A DNA stretch of 64,000 nucleotides from Telopea speciosissima (GCF_018873765.1 NW_025317472.1:1-64000), one strand, 5' to 3'. Counted from the first letter of the stretch, positions 34,439 to 45,199 are shown. A program made the numbers and translations. Notes: generated from the letters alone by a model not told the origin.

Positions 34439-34561
34439 GGGATCAGGTTCACGTACGAGAACGCGTACAGATGGAATCACCCCAGGTGGGACCCACATGG
34501 TGAATTCCATCTGTAAGCCTATGAGGCGTTCTTGTACATTCCCATGTAAGAACCTAATCCC
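34439..34561. mobile_element. Foldback MITE (GGGATCAGGTT type)
   Basis: Arms GGGATCAGGTTCACGTACGA and ACAGATGGAATCACC pair with GAATTCCATCTGT and GTAAGAACCTAATCCC. The neighbouring bases AACTCGAGA and AACTCAAAA agree at 7 of 9 if the left end is taken one base further out. Confidence 0.65.
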
Positions 34562-34751
34562 AACTCAAAAAATTCTAGGTGAAAGCAATATAAAAAGGGA
34601 AAAAATTATTCTCACAACCCACTTTCATAAGCTTATCAAAAGTGACCCTACCTAATGTGTCGAACGATGGCACAACAGCACTGCAGTGCACAGCAGCGGA
34701 TAAAGGTCCTCTCGTCTCACGACAATTTAAACAGCATTGAGAACCTGAGTG

Positions 34752-34947
34752 CAAGGTTTTAAAAGTTGGAATCGGTCCATGCCACTAGAATTGGTCTGTG
34801 TCATTGGAATCGGTTTCAAAAACCCTTGAATCGGCCCTTAAATCGGTTGTATTGGATCAGTCAGAGTTGGGGTCGATCACAACTCTCGATCGATTCCAAA
34901 CCAAATCGGCTTAACCAGCGACCCAATTACCAATTCTTGAAACTATG
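34752..34947. mobile_element. hAT-like MITE (CAAGGTTT type), copy 1
   Basis: It starts CAAGGTTTTAAAAGTTGG and ends with the inverse-like TTCTTGAAACTATG. The interior is rich in AATCGGT/ACCGATT words. It is paralogous to 41224-41419 and 48435-48626. Flanks CCTGAGTG and CATGAGAC are a decayed 8-bp duplication. Confidence 0.65.
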
Positions 34948-35019
34948 CATGAGACTCTAATTTTATGAAGTTTCAACCCAAACACAAATGTAGAGACATT
35001 AAAGAATGAAGAAAAAGAA

Positions 35020-35200
35020 AATAACAAAAAGAAAAAAACACAGCCCGGTGCCCAATTAGGAGACGCATGGGAGCATCCATTGGGAGGTGGGATTTTTTAT
35101 TTTGCAGGGGAGCAGGCGGTCCATCTAGGGGGAGCTCTGTTTGTCACAGACTATACACGACCAAACAACGTTTATTTCCCCTAAAAAATTTACATTGCAA
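35020..35200. mobile_element. Degenerate foldback MITE, paralogue of 41645-41830
   Basis: Shares GCCCAATTAGGA, GCATCCATTGGG and GGGGGAGCTCT with 41690-41790. The minus strand reads GATGGACCGCCTGCTCCCC, similar to the core of the MULE-type foldbacks. Confidence 0.45.
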
Positions 35201-35276
35201 ACATGTGTGGTATCATTTGATGAAAAAATCTCACAACCAGGTTTTAAAAAACAATAAAATTGGAAAATCTCAAAAG

Positions 35277-35279
<3 letters not shown>

Positions 35280-35307
<28 letters not shown>
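35280..35307. repeat. (TC)n microsatellite
   Basis: About 14 TC units. Confidence 0.95.
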
Positions 35308-35464
35308 TTATATATATTGCTCGTCAAATGGGCTTGGAGATTTGTGACGCAGCTAGATCCGGCATGGGCTAGGCATAGTTGAGCTAAGTTTCTTCCGCGG
35401 GGGCAGTTCTTCACGTCCATAAGCATTCTTTGCTTTATGTTTCATCCATTTTTCATATATATAT

Positions 35465-35652
35465 GGGAGAAAAAATACCACTTGGTCGCGCGTTTGGATG
35501 TGTACCTGTGCCTAGACACAGTCAGACATGAAATGACCAACACACCCTTGCCTTTCCATAGGGGCGGGCCAATCATTTGGCGTCCGGCTGCGTCTGGGCG
35601 CAGTAATACGTCCAGACACACGACCAAATGCACGTGTGGACAAAAATATGTA

Positions 35653-35655
<3 letters not shown>
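35465..35655. mobile_element. MULE-type foldback MITE with TTGGTCG stems
   Basis: Left arm CTTGGTCGCGCGTTTGGATG and TGCCTAGACACAG pair with TGCGTCTGGGCGCA and CCAGACACACGACCAAATG. Core reads GAAATGACCAACACACCC. The outer right end is not clear. Confidence 0.65.

Positions 35656-35694
<39 letters not shown>
35653..35694. repeat. (TG)n(AG)n microsatellite
   Basis: About 10 TG units followed by about 11 GA units. Confidence 0.95.
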
Positions 35695-35695
<1 letters not shown>

Positions 35696-36182
35696 CAAGG
35701 GACGTAAGAGAATCATGGGGGGAAGGAAACAGAAACTGGTTAAAATATATATGTTGAATCCATAGTTGGAAAACCAGGTTTTGATTCGGACGAGTTACCC
35801 GAGTCGAGTCAAAATATCATAAAACCTGATCAAGAGTCATGTAGACTCACCAGGATTAGAGAACGACCAAACTCGCTCCTGGTCAGTTTGCATTTTCCAA
35901 GAATCGGTAATTATGTCCGAGTCAAGAAAAAACCAACGAGTTGTATCATTTATCTCTCTCCTATCGATCTTGCCAAAATTGAAGATTGTTCTAAATCTAG
36001 ATTTCTAGACAGATTAACCAAAAGGAAGCCATCACTTTCACTTCAATTACTAAATCTATCAAAAAAAAAACCCATAAATAGTGGATCTTTAGCTACAGTT
36101 CAAGCAACACCTAATTGTTAAGGGGGGAAAATTAAATTAAGTGCAAATGTCTTGTTGAGTGTTAATAAATCTTGAAATGCTA

Positions 36183-36354
36183 GAGGGCAGGCCTTGGTGC
36201 AACAATAAGGTTGATCTATTGTGACCCCTTTATTGTGACCAAGGGGTCACAGGTTCAAGTTGCGAAAGCAAGGGTAAGGGGTAAGGTTGCATACATTATA
36301 ATCATCTCCAGACCCGTAGTGGCAGAAGCCTCATGCATAGAGTACACCCTTTTT
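36183..36354 (+). mobile_element. tRNA-derived SINE (Au-like), ~20-bp TSD
   Basis: It has CAGGCCTTGGTGCAACAATA (A-box region) and CACAGGTTCAAGTTGCG (B-box region) and ends in a T run. The flanks TTAATAAATCTTGAAATGCT (36162 on) and TTAATAAATCATGAATGCTA (36355-36374) are an imperfect duplication. Same head as the minus-strand SINE at 12880. Confidence 0.85.
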
Positions 36355-36374
36355 TTAATAAATCATGAATGCTA

Positions 36375-37790
36375 ACCCTTCTTCACAGGTTTCCCCATGG
36401 ATTTCTCCAACAAACAATGAAGACAGGTGTGACCTATGTGAGACAAAGGAATCGAAAGAGGAAAAGGACCGCAAGAGGGAAGGATGGGAGGGAGAGACTT
36501 GGGGGAGGCAATGGATCTCTTTCTCTCTCTTAGGTTGTGTACTTGATTTCTAGATAAATCTAAAACAGGGAAGACAAAAACATCATTTTTACATTCTAAA
36601 ATACCTAAAATGACCCATTGAAGATGCTTGTGATTGTTGGAAAAGGAATTTTAGAGGTGCACTATTCTCCTCTCCTCTCCCATACTCTTTAAAGTATTTC
36701 AGAGTTATCTATTCAGTTAAAAAATTATGTGATTACATCTGTTCTATAAAATCCAGCTCATATATTCTATACGTAATAAGATAATTTCTCACAGAAAAAA
36801 ACCTGAGTTTCATAACAAAACTGTTCTTGCCAATAGGATCTCAGTCTAGAGCATGTTGATGTGTAAACTTAAGTAATTTGATCATGTCTACGAAAATAGC
36901 GCGGCAGATCACCTTCTCTATTGATTCCTAGAGACCTACGTTAATTATAATTTTGAACAGAGACATGAACAACTATTTATTACATTCAATAGAATAACTT
37001 AATTTTTGTCCAATGTTGTCCTTCCAAAACTCAACGGAAGGTTTGCATTGACCTTGGAAACTTGCAAGTTGTTTTCTAAATCTAAAAACAAATAGAGAAA
37101 TAAACTGTGTCCAGATTTTCTCCAGAGTTTAGTAGCATGTTTTTATTCTTTTTTTTTTTAATATCCAAAATTCTAAGAATTAAATTTTAACTGGTCCGGA
37201 TGGCAGTTGAGGTTTCTAATTAACATGCTATAAAGGATAACAAACTACACCAATATTGTTCTTTGCATGAACTTTTGATTTGCTTAATTGTCTAACAATT
37301 ATATTTTACCATTTGGAAATAACAATCAGCAGCAAAAAATAAGTTTCTTATGATTTACCATCAGAACCTGCAGCCTAAACAGTTATTAGCTTCAACTTCA
37401 CAAAAGACATGATTGGTAATGATACAAGGTGTCACAAGGAAATAATCAATTACTTTGTGTTAATTGTTTCAGGGACACTCCAACCATCCCCATTAACATA
37501 TAGCTACAATGGCTAGATAAAAATACAACAAAATTCCCCAAAAACTGGGTACAGATGCTTGAAAACAAAATGGTAACCATGTCTTTCACCTTAGTCGCAA
37601 TGATATGAAGAATCAAAAAGGTGTTGAGTGCGGTGTAGAAGAGGATAGCCAAGGTAAAATGTTGTTCCAAAGACCCCCCCCAACCCGAAACGAAAAATCT
37701 CACCCCTGTTGGATGCCCCTGCACACACTCTCATTAGCCCCCACATTGATGCAGAGGCCACTCAGCCTGGTAGCAATCTCCTCTACATGA
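36375..37790. other. Gene-free stretch
   Basis: AT-rich with no recognisable gene. 37640-37790 (CCAACCCGAAACGAAAAATC, ACATTGATGCAGAGG) is paralogous to 43700-43820. Confidence 0.5.
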
Positions 37791-39128
37791 ATGATTGTCT
37801 TGTTCTCTATCTAGCATTCAGAGAAACTCAACTTGATCATCATCAATATAATTTGTTAGAGAAGATTCAGAATAAGGGGCTTGTCTTGTTCTCTATCTAA
37901 AGTTCATGCTAGCACAGCTTGTCAGATCAGTTCTTGTAGTAAAGTTGCTATTTCTTGAATTCAGTTTTATATTCAATTTGCAGTTGCACCAAGCATCATC
38001 CCCAGCTCATAGAAATTGGTTGTTTTCACTCAACAAAGATCATTCTACACACACACACACAACAATGATTCATCATTCAATTAGGTTCCTCTCCTCCCCC
38101 CTTTTCCTTTATCTAGGGAGAAAATTTTCTGCATTTCCATCAAAGGCAAATGTATAGTTTTACTGTTATTTCAAGTGGCACAAAAAACTATCATCAAACA
38201 CATCGAAAGGAAAATGTCCCCATTTGTTTGGCATGAAACTCTGAGAAACACCATTAAGTAGAGCAGTTAATTGATGATACGAATTAGAACCATCCAGCAT
38301 GACAGCATATGGTCCATATATTCCCAAATTGTAGTAATCAAGCTCAGTGATTTTAAGACATTCCATCTGTCTATGGCAGTAGGTCCATTCAGGTCCAGAA
38401 TAATAAATCTCCCTACAAAAGTAACTTAAATCTATGGTTTCAAACAGCAGGTATGTTAGATAAACTCTATAAAATCATTAAAAGGAAAAAGGTTTTGAAT
38501 AGATATAATCATCCTTTTAGGTATTCTCACATTTATAGGTTATATTGCTTTTCAAAATTCAATTCAATAACAAGCATTTGTATAACCGAAACTGCACCAA
38601 TTTTCACTACTAAAGACACTGCAGCTTCAACACCACAAGTTTAGAACCAAATACACCAAAGGAAGGTTTTCTTTTTTCCTTCTCTTTTTCTTACCAAATA
38701 TACAAATCAGCATATAACCAATTTATCAAGTCATTGACACTAAGCAACCTTTTAATAAAAGAAAACCTATCAATACACATAAATGCATAGAAAGTGACAT
38801 CATATAACAAATATTGCAAATTTAATACCCCAAGAATCCAATTTTACATAAATTTTACTTTCTATTGACCTAGGTTTTGAGTAAATTGAAATTAAACTGT
38901 AAATCCGGTACTAGCCTCTACTCAAGTAACCACACGCACCATAATGACTAGGCAACAGATAAGTGCCTTCCTGCTGAGCATAAAACAGTTTACCGGAAGC
39001 ATAAGAGCTGGACAGTCAAGTTCCTAGAAACCCATACTGAATCATTGACCTTAATTGTTGGTATACAGTCTCCATAGACCTTGAGACTTCAAACTTCAAA
39101 AGAAATATTTAGATCTATTTGTAAAATT
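37791..39128. repeat. Segmental flank (3' side) of mTERF copy 3
   Basis: Nearly identical to 45838-47059 over most of its length (GATTGTCTTGTTCTCTATC, AGATTCAGAATAAGGGGC, CAGCTTGTCAGATCAGTTCT), apart from a short block at about 38020-38090 that is missing from copy 4. Confidence 0.88.
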
Positions 39129-40978
39129 TCAAAATTTTGGGCATTTTACAGTAGGTTTTTTCCACACTTCCTCAGTTCCATATCCTAATTCTAGCAGACT
39201 AATATTCCCTTTGTATAAATCCAAGAGTTGAGGAACTTCTTTCTCAAATTTTGTCACAAACTTCTCCAAAAAAAGCTTCACTTTTTTCAACAAATATCCC
39301 ATTTGACGATCTTTCTTCATCAGACCTTTCAATATCAATCATAGTTGTCATGGCGTCGCCATGGCGCCGCCATGGCGTCCTGGCGTTGGGAGAGGGGGCA
39401 TATCGAGCTACGCCATGGTGGATGTCAATATATCGTTCGATATGGCTTCCATGGCGACGCCATGGCGTCGCCATGGACGCCATACCACGATATGTTGGCA
39501 TATCGGTCGATATTTGTACATATAAAAGTTAGATTAAAATTTTTTTTTTAAACCATTTAATAGCTTAGATGCTTTGCTCCAAATCACATACACTAAAGAA
39601 AGACTATTGCTATCAAGCTTTCAGAAACAAAGTTAGCCTATCATTTGATTTTTACTATTGCTTTCAATTATTTGATAGGTTAATCTATATTTTCAATTTT
39701 TCATACTTTCATATACACTAATGGATATTAGTTACACTTTCATGAATTAAACCATAGTGGCATAGTATATTAGTAGTAGTGTAGTACACTTTCATGTTGA
39801 TTTTGATGTTATAGGACATATATTATAGCATACTAAATGACATTAAAAATACAGAAAATAAAAAATTAAACATGGTCGACATGCTCGCCATGGCAACGCC
39901 ATGGCGGGCGACATGTCGATATATCGACGTGACACCCTTCCACCGACTTGGATCGCCGTGACGCCGTGACAACTATGATATCAATACTCGAAAAACTGAA
40001 CACCTTGGAAGAATTCTCTTCTCCAAGCTAAGCCCAAGAATGTCCGGGTACGTGAAGATAACTGCCCGTTCCCAACCCATTTTGTTAAGAAAGAAATCCA
40101 TGTCTCATTATCCTCTTCTCAGACAGTGCCATAAAATTTTGGGTACCTCCTAAATGCCATGAGAATCTCATTCTCAGAAAAACCCCAACTTCTAATTTCT
40201 GCTTCCATGTCAATTTGTTGATTGATGTTAACACTTGGAGAGCACGCATAAACATGTATTGTGAATGGTTGAAACCCATTAGCTTAATCTCCTCAACTAT
40301 CTGTTTGAAGCGATCATTTTTAGGTGTCATCGATCTGGGACAGGATGTTAGTAAACGCACGATATTAGACTCCGGCACTCCATTTTCTCTCAAGATTGCA
40401 ATATTTCGACTCACAATCTTTATACCACAACTGATGAGACCAGAAAAACGATTTAGACCAATAACAACATTCTCCACAGTCCCAACTAAACTTTTCGAGA
40501 AATTAAAAGCAGGGATGATTTGGTTTTTTAAGCTAGAAAACAAAAGCCATGGGTCTTTGCAGAGTATTTTGGCGAGTTTAGGGCTCGAAACACCCTGGGA
40601 ATGGAAGAACTCAAGTTTAGGCAGAAGGGTCTTTGTAGGACTGGATACGAGCAATGATGGACACTTTCCAACGAGAGTGGAAATCTGGGCTTCGGTGAAT
40701 CCATGGTTTCTGAAGAGGGTTAGAACTGAGTCTGGTCTATCAGAGGATTCAAAATCAACCTTCTCGGATGCAGAAATGGCGGCTGCTGGTGATAGGCCAC
40801 ATGAGCTGATGAGGTAAGAGACAACGAAAGAGTTCTGATTTCTTGAGATTTTTGAGAAGTATTTGAAAGATGAAGTGTTTTGCAGAAAACACAGTTGGGT
40901 TGTCGAATCTCTTACCGTTCTCCCAATTGGGACTCTTTTGAAGAGGAAACTAAACATTTGGAAATTTACTAAAAACAA
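39129..40978 (-). pseudogene. mTERF family gene, copy 3 (hAT insert, frameshifts)
   Basis: From ATG 40978 (MFLVNFQMFSFLFKR) the minus strand encodes about two thirds of the protein: FRNHGFTEAQISTLVGKCPS, LPKLEFFHSQGVSSPKLAKI, VENVVIGLN, VSRNIAILRENGVPESNIV and INKLTWKQKLE. A deletion then removes the AYRSW block and shifts frame. A second 2-nt deletion at the IMRHGFLS site, shared with copies 4 and 5, shifts it again. A 638-bp hAT-like element (39340-39977) splits the gene in the VLI..RCSV region. The C-terminal piece, 39129-39338, still reads LDLYKGNISLLELGYGTEEV. The closest relative is copy 4. Confidence 0.92.
39340..39977. mobile_element. hAT-like MITE in mTERF copy 3, perfect 8-bp TSD
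   Basis: It begins CATAGTTGTCATGGCGTC and ends GACGCCGTGACAACTATG. It is flanked by ATATCAAT on both sides (39332-39339 and 39978-39985). The uninterrupted sequence is at 47278-47290 in copy 4, which proves the insertion. Subterminal DNA is packed with CCATGGCG/CGCCATGG palindromes (39350-39480 and 39885-39910). The middle is AT-rich with no frame. Confidence 0.93.
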
Positions 40979-41223
40979 CTACTTCCGAATTCTTATTACG
41001 AACTTACAGGGTTTTTCGAGAGCGCGGTTTCTGTTTCTAATTCCTTTAATCGGCTCTGCAACTTGAGACCAAAATTCTCGAAGTATGAACGCCGCCTACG
41101 GACTAGAGAGTAAAAATCCACGAAACCCTTTTGGCAACTGGCGCTTTTAGGAGAAGCTGCAGGTCCGTTTGGTAATGAATACTTTTTGATATTGGAGTTC
41201 AAACAGCACAGAGAGCTTGAGTG

Positions 41224-41419
41224 CAAGGTTTTAAAAGTCGGAATCGGTCCGAGCCACCGGAATTAGTCCCTGTCATTGGAATCGGTTTCAAAAACCCTAG
41301 AATCGACCCTTGAATCGATTGGATTGGATTGGCCAGAGTTGAGGTCGATCACGAATCATGATCGATTCCGAACCAAATCGGCTTAACCAGCAATCCGATT
41401 TCCAATTCTTGAAACCATG
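41224..41419. mobile_element. hAT-like MITE (CAAGGTTT type), copy 2
   Basis: It starts CAAGGTTTTAAAAGTCGG and ends AATTCTTGAAACCATG. Flanks CTTGAGTG (41216-41223) and CATGAGTG (41420-41427) agree at 7 of 8 positions. Confidence 0.8.
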
Positions 41420-41492
41420 CATGAGTGTCTAGTTTTATGAAGTTTCAGCCCAAACACAATTGTGAGAGACATAGAAGCTTGAAGAAAAAAAA

Positions 41493-41630
41493 GGGGGCGC
41501 TCTTCTCTGTGCCGCAGCGCAGGCTACGCCTAGGCACATGGGGGTGGATGTAATGACCATCCTGCCCCCCTAAGTGGCAGGCCCATGTGCTTGGGCACAA
41601 CCTACGCTGTGGCACATAGAATATTCTCCC
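41493..41630. mobile_element. MULE-type foldback MITE
   Basis: Left arm CTCTTCTCTGTGCCGCAGCG and AGGCACATGGG pair with CCCATGTGCTTGGGC and CGCTGTGGCACATAGAATA. Core reads GTAATGACCATCCTGCCCC. It is the nearest relative of 29083-29220; the target duplication is obscured by an A run. Confidence 0.8.
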
Positions 41631-41644
41631 AAAAAACTAGTAAC

Positions 41645-41830
41645 AAAAAGGAAAGAATACTGCCCGGTCACTAGTCCTTGCAGCAGCACGAGAGGGCCCA
41701 ATTAGGATACCTGTGGGGGCATCCATTGGGGGGATTTTTCATTTTTTAAGGGGGCGGGCCGTCCTTTTGGGGGAGCTCTATTTGGACACAGGCAGGCTAT
41801 ACGACCAAGCAACGTTTTTTTACCCTAAAA
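41645..41830. mobile_element. Degenerate foldback MITE, paralogue of 35020-35200
   Basis: Right arm ACGACCAAGCAACG with left part CTGCCCGGTCACTAG. The minus-strand core reads AAGGACGGCCCGCCCCC. Confidence 0.45.
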
Positions 41831-41949
41831 ATATTACATTGCAAACATGTGTGCATGAGTGTAGGATTAATTTCAGGTAAGGTCTTACCAAAAAAAATAA
41901 TTTCAGGCAGGGTACCTAAAGTGTGGAATTTTACATTTGGGGTACATCA

Positions 41950-42965
41950 TATTTCTTTTTTTTGGTGAATAAACTTTATTAACGTTGGAAAAACATTCCA
42001 GACAAGTCAGAGAACAAAGAGAGGGAAATACAAGGGGGGGGGGGGGGGGGAGTATCCAGCTAATACATCAAAGACTGAGTGGAGGCACCTAAAGAGGCAA
42101 GACAATCAACCACAGCATTAGCTTCCCAAAAGGAGTGAACATACGAGAGTTGGGTGAAGGATAGACTTATGGCTCGACAATTTGCTATGATATGAGCGAT
42201 CTTCCAAGGCATTGCAGTTGCAGCTCCAGTAAAAAACTGGATAATCGTCAGATTATCGCTCTCAATGATTAAACATGGGAAACCCCTTTGCAGTGCAATA
42301 GTCAACGCAGTACGAACAGCCAGCGCCACAGCTACAAGAGCATAATTTTTACCAATTCCCTGCGAGAAGGCACAGATAAAGGAGGCATCATGTGACCTGC
42401 AGACTCCCCCAATACCTGCAATACCAGGATTGCCCCTGCTAGCTCCGTCTACATTGAATTTTACACTGGGGAATGAAGGCGGGATCCAGCGAATGCTCCT
42501 GATGTTTCTGCAAGGAGGAGAGGAATAGTTCTGCAGTAGTTCTCGCGCTTGAGAAATGGCTCTGAGCATGATAGTGCGTGGATTAAAAGTGATTTGCCTG
42601 AACAGGAGATCCCAATAAGCCTTCCAAATAAACCAGAAAAGGCTACAAAACAGAGATGCCTTGAGGTTCTCATCCCTTCCATGAGAGTTGGAAATTGCTG
42701 AAGCAGTTAAAATACCCGACTGGATATCTTGATTGGTGAAGAAGTGAGTCAGTCCTACACTCTGCCATATAGCTTTAATGACTGGACAATTGAAGAAAAG
42801 ATGGGAAGCCGTTACCACTACATCTTGACATAAAGAGCAGATAGGGTTGAGCCCAAAGCCGCGAGCATTGAGGAGATCTGGAAGAGGGAGTTTTGCATGT
42901 AACATTTTCTAGATGAGGTGGTGGATCTTTGGGATAGTAGGAAGATGCCATAACTTCAACCATAT
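41950..42965 (-). pseudogene. LINE ORF2 C-terminus (zinc-binding region and RNase H)
   Basis: The minus strand has a long frame (42060-42905) with the plant L1-type ORF2 tail: MLHAKLPLPDLLNARGF, then CSLCQDVVVTASHLFFNCPV (zf-RVT type Cys/His), then an RNase H domain with VKFNVDGASRGNPG (first Asp) and LIIESDNLTIIQF (later Asp), then FWEANAVVDCLASLG. The usual Glu position in ALVAVALAVRTAL is hydrophobic, so catalysis is doubtful. Upstream the frame continues as HLPTIPKIHHLI, then a TAG where Trp is expected. The 5' part of the element is missing. A G run (42037-42051) lies just inside its 3' side. Confidence 0.88.
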
Positions 42966-43589
42966 ATTATATTTGAAGTACGTCACATTTCACCAATGTT
43001 ATGTTTGATGTTTCTTTTTTTTTTATTTTTTATAATTCCAATTTACCCTTGGTCTCTTCTCTGATGATATAGGGAATGGAGAAAGAGGTAGGGGAGGAAG
43101 GAGGTAGGTGAGGGGGAGAGACAGAACAGGAGAGGGAGGGCATATTACAAGTTCCCGAAAGTGGGGGATGAAAAACAGAGGAGGTTGGAGTGAGGTTTCA
43201 GGACATGGTGGGGGTGGGGGAGGAAGAACATAGGGGGTTGGGCGTGGTTGGTGAGAGGGGGATGTGGCGGGGTTGATGAATAGGTAGGGGAGGGGTGGCA
43301 ATGGGGTAGGGCAAGAGTTTGACAAGAAGGAAGCAAGGGAAGGATTGCAGAGTGGGGGAGAAGGCAGGGTCGGGAAGTAGGGGCGGGAGAGGGAGGGATA
43401 TTGGGACAGAGGGCATGGGGAGATGGGGGAGGGCAAGGAAGCAAGGGGTGGTGCTGAGTTGTGGGGTAGGGAGGGGTTAGGGGCGGAAAAACAGAAGCAA
43501 AAAAAGATAGGGCTAGGGTGGTTGCGTAGTGAAGGGGAGGGGGTGGGAGCGCACAATCGCTACATGGGGTTTTTGCTTTAGAAAAAACG
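42966..43589. repeat. Polypurine-rich low-complexity tract
   Basis: 43070-43560 is almost continuous G/A on the plus strand (GGGGAGG, GGTAGG, GGGGTTGG...). The complementary strand gives long Pro/Ser/Leu frames that are composition artefacts. Many G3-4 runs could form G-quadruplexes. Origin unknown. Confidence 0.75.
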
Positions 43590-43955
43590 AGTAGAGATTT
43601 AGGTTGCAAAGATTTGTGACATGAGGCATATCAAGAAAAGGAGAAAGAAGACTATCAGGTTGTGTGGAGCCCATGCCTACACAAGAAGGGAGAAATAATT
43701 TCCCCACCCCCCTCCAAACCCGAAATGAAAAATCTCACATCTGTTGGGTGCCCCTACACACGCTCTCGTTAGCCTCCACATTGATGCAGGAGCACTTAGC
43801 CTGGCAGCAATCTCTTCCCATAAAAAACTGTAGCATTGACAAACATAAGGGGATCAAATTTTTAACTAAAAAAAGTAGGGGATGTTTGTTAAAATTAAAT
43901 TCAAATTGACCAAAAAATTACAAAAATACTAGAATCTTTTATAATGAAATAGCAT
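43590..43955. repeat. Segmental copy of 15340-15580 / 30380-30590
   Basis: Shares AGATT.AGGTTGCA.A.ATTT, AAAATTAAATTCAAATTGAC and TATAATGAAATA with those regions, with a 43700-43820 stretch shared instead with 37640-37790. Confidence 0.7.
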
Positions 43956-43964
43956 CCTCGTAAT

Positions 43965-44129
43965 GGCAGAGGGATAGGCACACTGCCTATCTGCCCGTGT
44001 ACGGTAAGCTAGCGGGCTACACCCACTGGGGGCACGGGACAGGCATGGGGTAATTTCAAAAAAGGGGAGAGAGAGAGAGAGAGAGAATACTCGCTTACGA
44101 TAGACAGTTGGTGTGCCCAACCTTTTCTC
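43965..44129. mobile_element. MULE-type foldback MITE, empty sites in two copies
   Basis: Starts GGCAGAGGGATAGGCACAC; its inverse-like end is GGTGTGCCCAACCTTTTCTC. Flanks CCTCGTAAT (43956-43964) and CCTTGTAAT (44130-44138) agree at 8 of 9. The uninterrupted site is at about 15573 (ACATCTTGTACTATATGG) and about 30588. A (GA)n tract lies at 44066-44085. Confidence 0.78.
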
Positions 44130-44273
44130 CCTTGTAATATATGGCATCTTTTACCCCTTTCCCATGCTTCTCTTAGACTGAAATTTAATGGATTCTATGG
44201 GCTTGGGCTGATCTACAATATGAACCCACTTGACCATGATACATTGCATATCACAAAGCATTATTACATTTAA

Positions 44274-44428
44274 GTGTGGCCCTTGCGTCAACACGGAGGC
44301 CAATAGGGGCACGTGCGGAAGCATAAATTGGTGTAGGATTTCCACCTTTCATGGGAGTGGAATAGTCATTTCGTCCAATATTGTGTCTAGGAGTAAGAGA
44401 CACACTCTACGACAGAGTCCTTTTCCCC
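44274..44428. mobile_element. MULE-type element at the same site as 15746-15885, perfect TSD
   Basis: Flanked by a perfect TACATTTAA duplication (44265-44273 and 44429-44437). The core GTCATTTCGTCC is shared with 15746-15885, but the arms are different and no longer pair with each other. Confidence 0.75.
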
Positions 44429-44439
44429 TACATTTAAAT

Positions 44440-45170
44440 CCCTTTCACCCCCTCCCCCCCCTAAAAAAAATTTATCTACACAATAAAGAGAAATATCTAC
44501 ACGACTAACCTATTTCTGCTATACGGACTTTAAAGAGTGCATAAGCCAATTCCACCATTCGATTCCGTTGGATTGGGAAGAGAATCTTGGGAAACCCAAA
44601 CCCAAGGCCACCAGAGACAAAAACGACAAGGACAATGTTTTCTTTCGACTTTGATTTCAATGGCAGGGTCTACAATAGAGAATGAGGTTGGGTGCACAGG
44701 GTATTGACGATTATGGAGATGGAGCAGGGGCGTTGGTGGTCGGGTTCAGTAGGGAGAGAGATGTGATGGGCAGGGGAAGGGGGGAGCCGAAGCTGGTAAG
44801 GGAAGGTAGAGTGACAGTGAGAGCCGAAGGAGAGTGGGGGCAGAGGGGCCGGAGACAGAAAGGATGGAGATAGGGATACGTAGAAAGAGGAAGGGTAGAG
44901 GGAGAGAAGGAATTACAAAACATGGCCACTTAAAATAAGAATGAGAAAAAATGGTTAATTGATTGTTGTAACCACCTTGGTTACAAACAGATTAACCCTT
45001 CTTTAAAATCGAACTCCAACAACTAAAGTTCTTTCTCAACTCTTTGAAGTATCATATATATTTCTTTCTGGTTTTTTTCTTTGTTTTTTTTGGCAGCTGA
45101 CGAAGGTTTTTTTTTTTGGTTACAAAAATCTTGCATTTCTTTTTTTGAATGCGGGTGATGAAGATGATGA
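44440..45170. other. Gene-free stretch
   Basis: 44690-44910 is G/A-rich, like 43070-43560. No gene seen. Confidence 0.45.
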
Positions 45171-45199
45171 AAAGGTTTATGACTTATCTTCCATTACAA

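Noticed and set aside
36183..36354. tRNA gene
   Set aside because: Only pol III box motifs are present; no cloverleaf arms or acceptor stem, and it has SINE-type duplications.
40215..40817. 200-codon plus-strand frame, with similar ones at 27547, 28096, 47454 and 51006
   Set aside because: They lie opposite the mTERF reading frame in every copy, including dead ones, so they are antisense shadows.
43023..43609. Pro/Leu-rich minus-strand frames of 154-177 codons
   Set aside because: Produced by the polypurine tract; no sequence complexity beyond composition.
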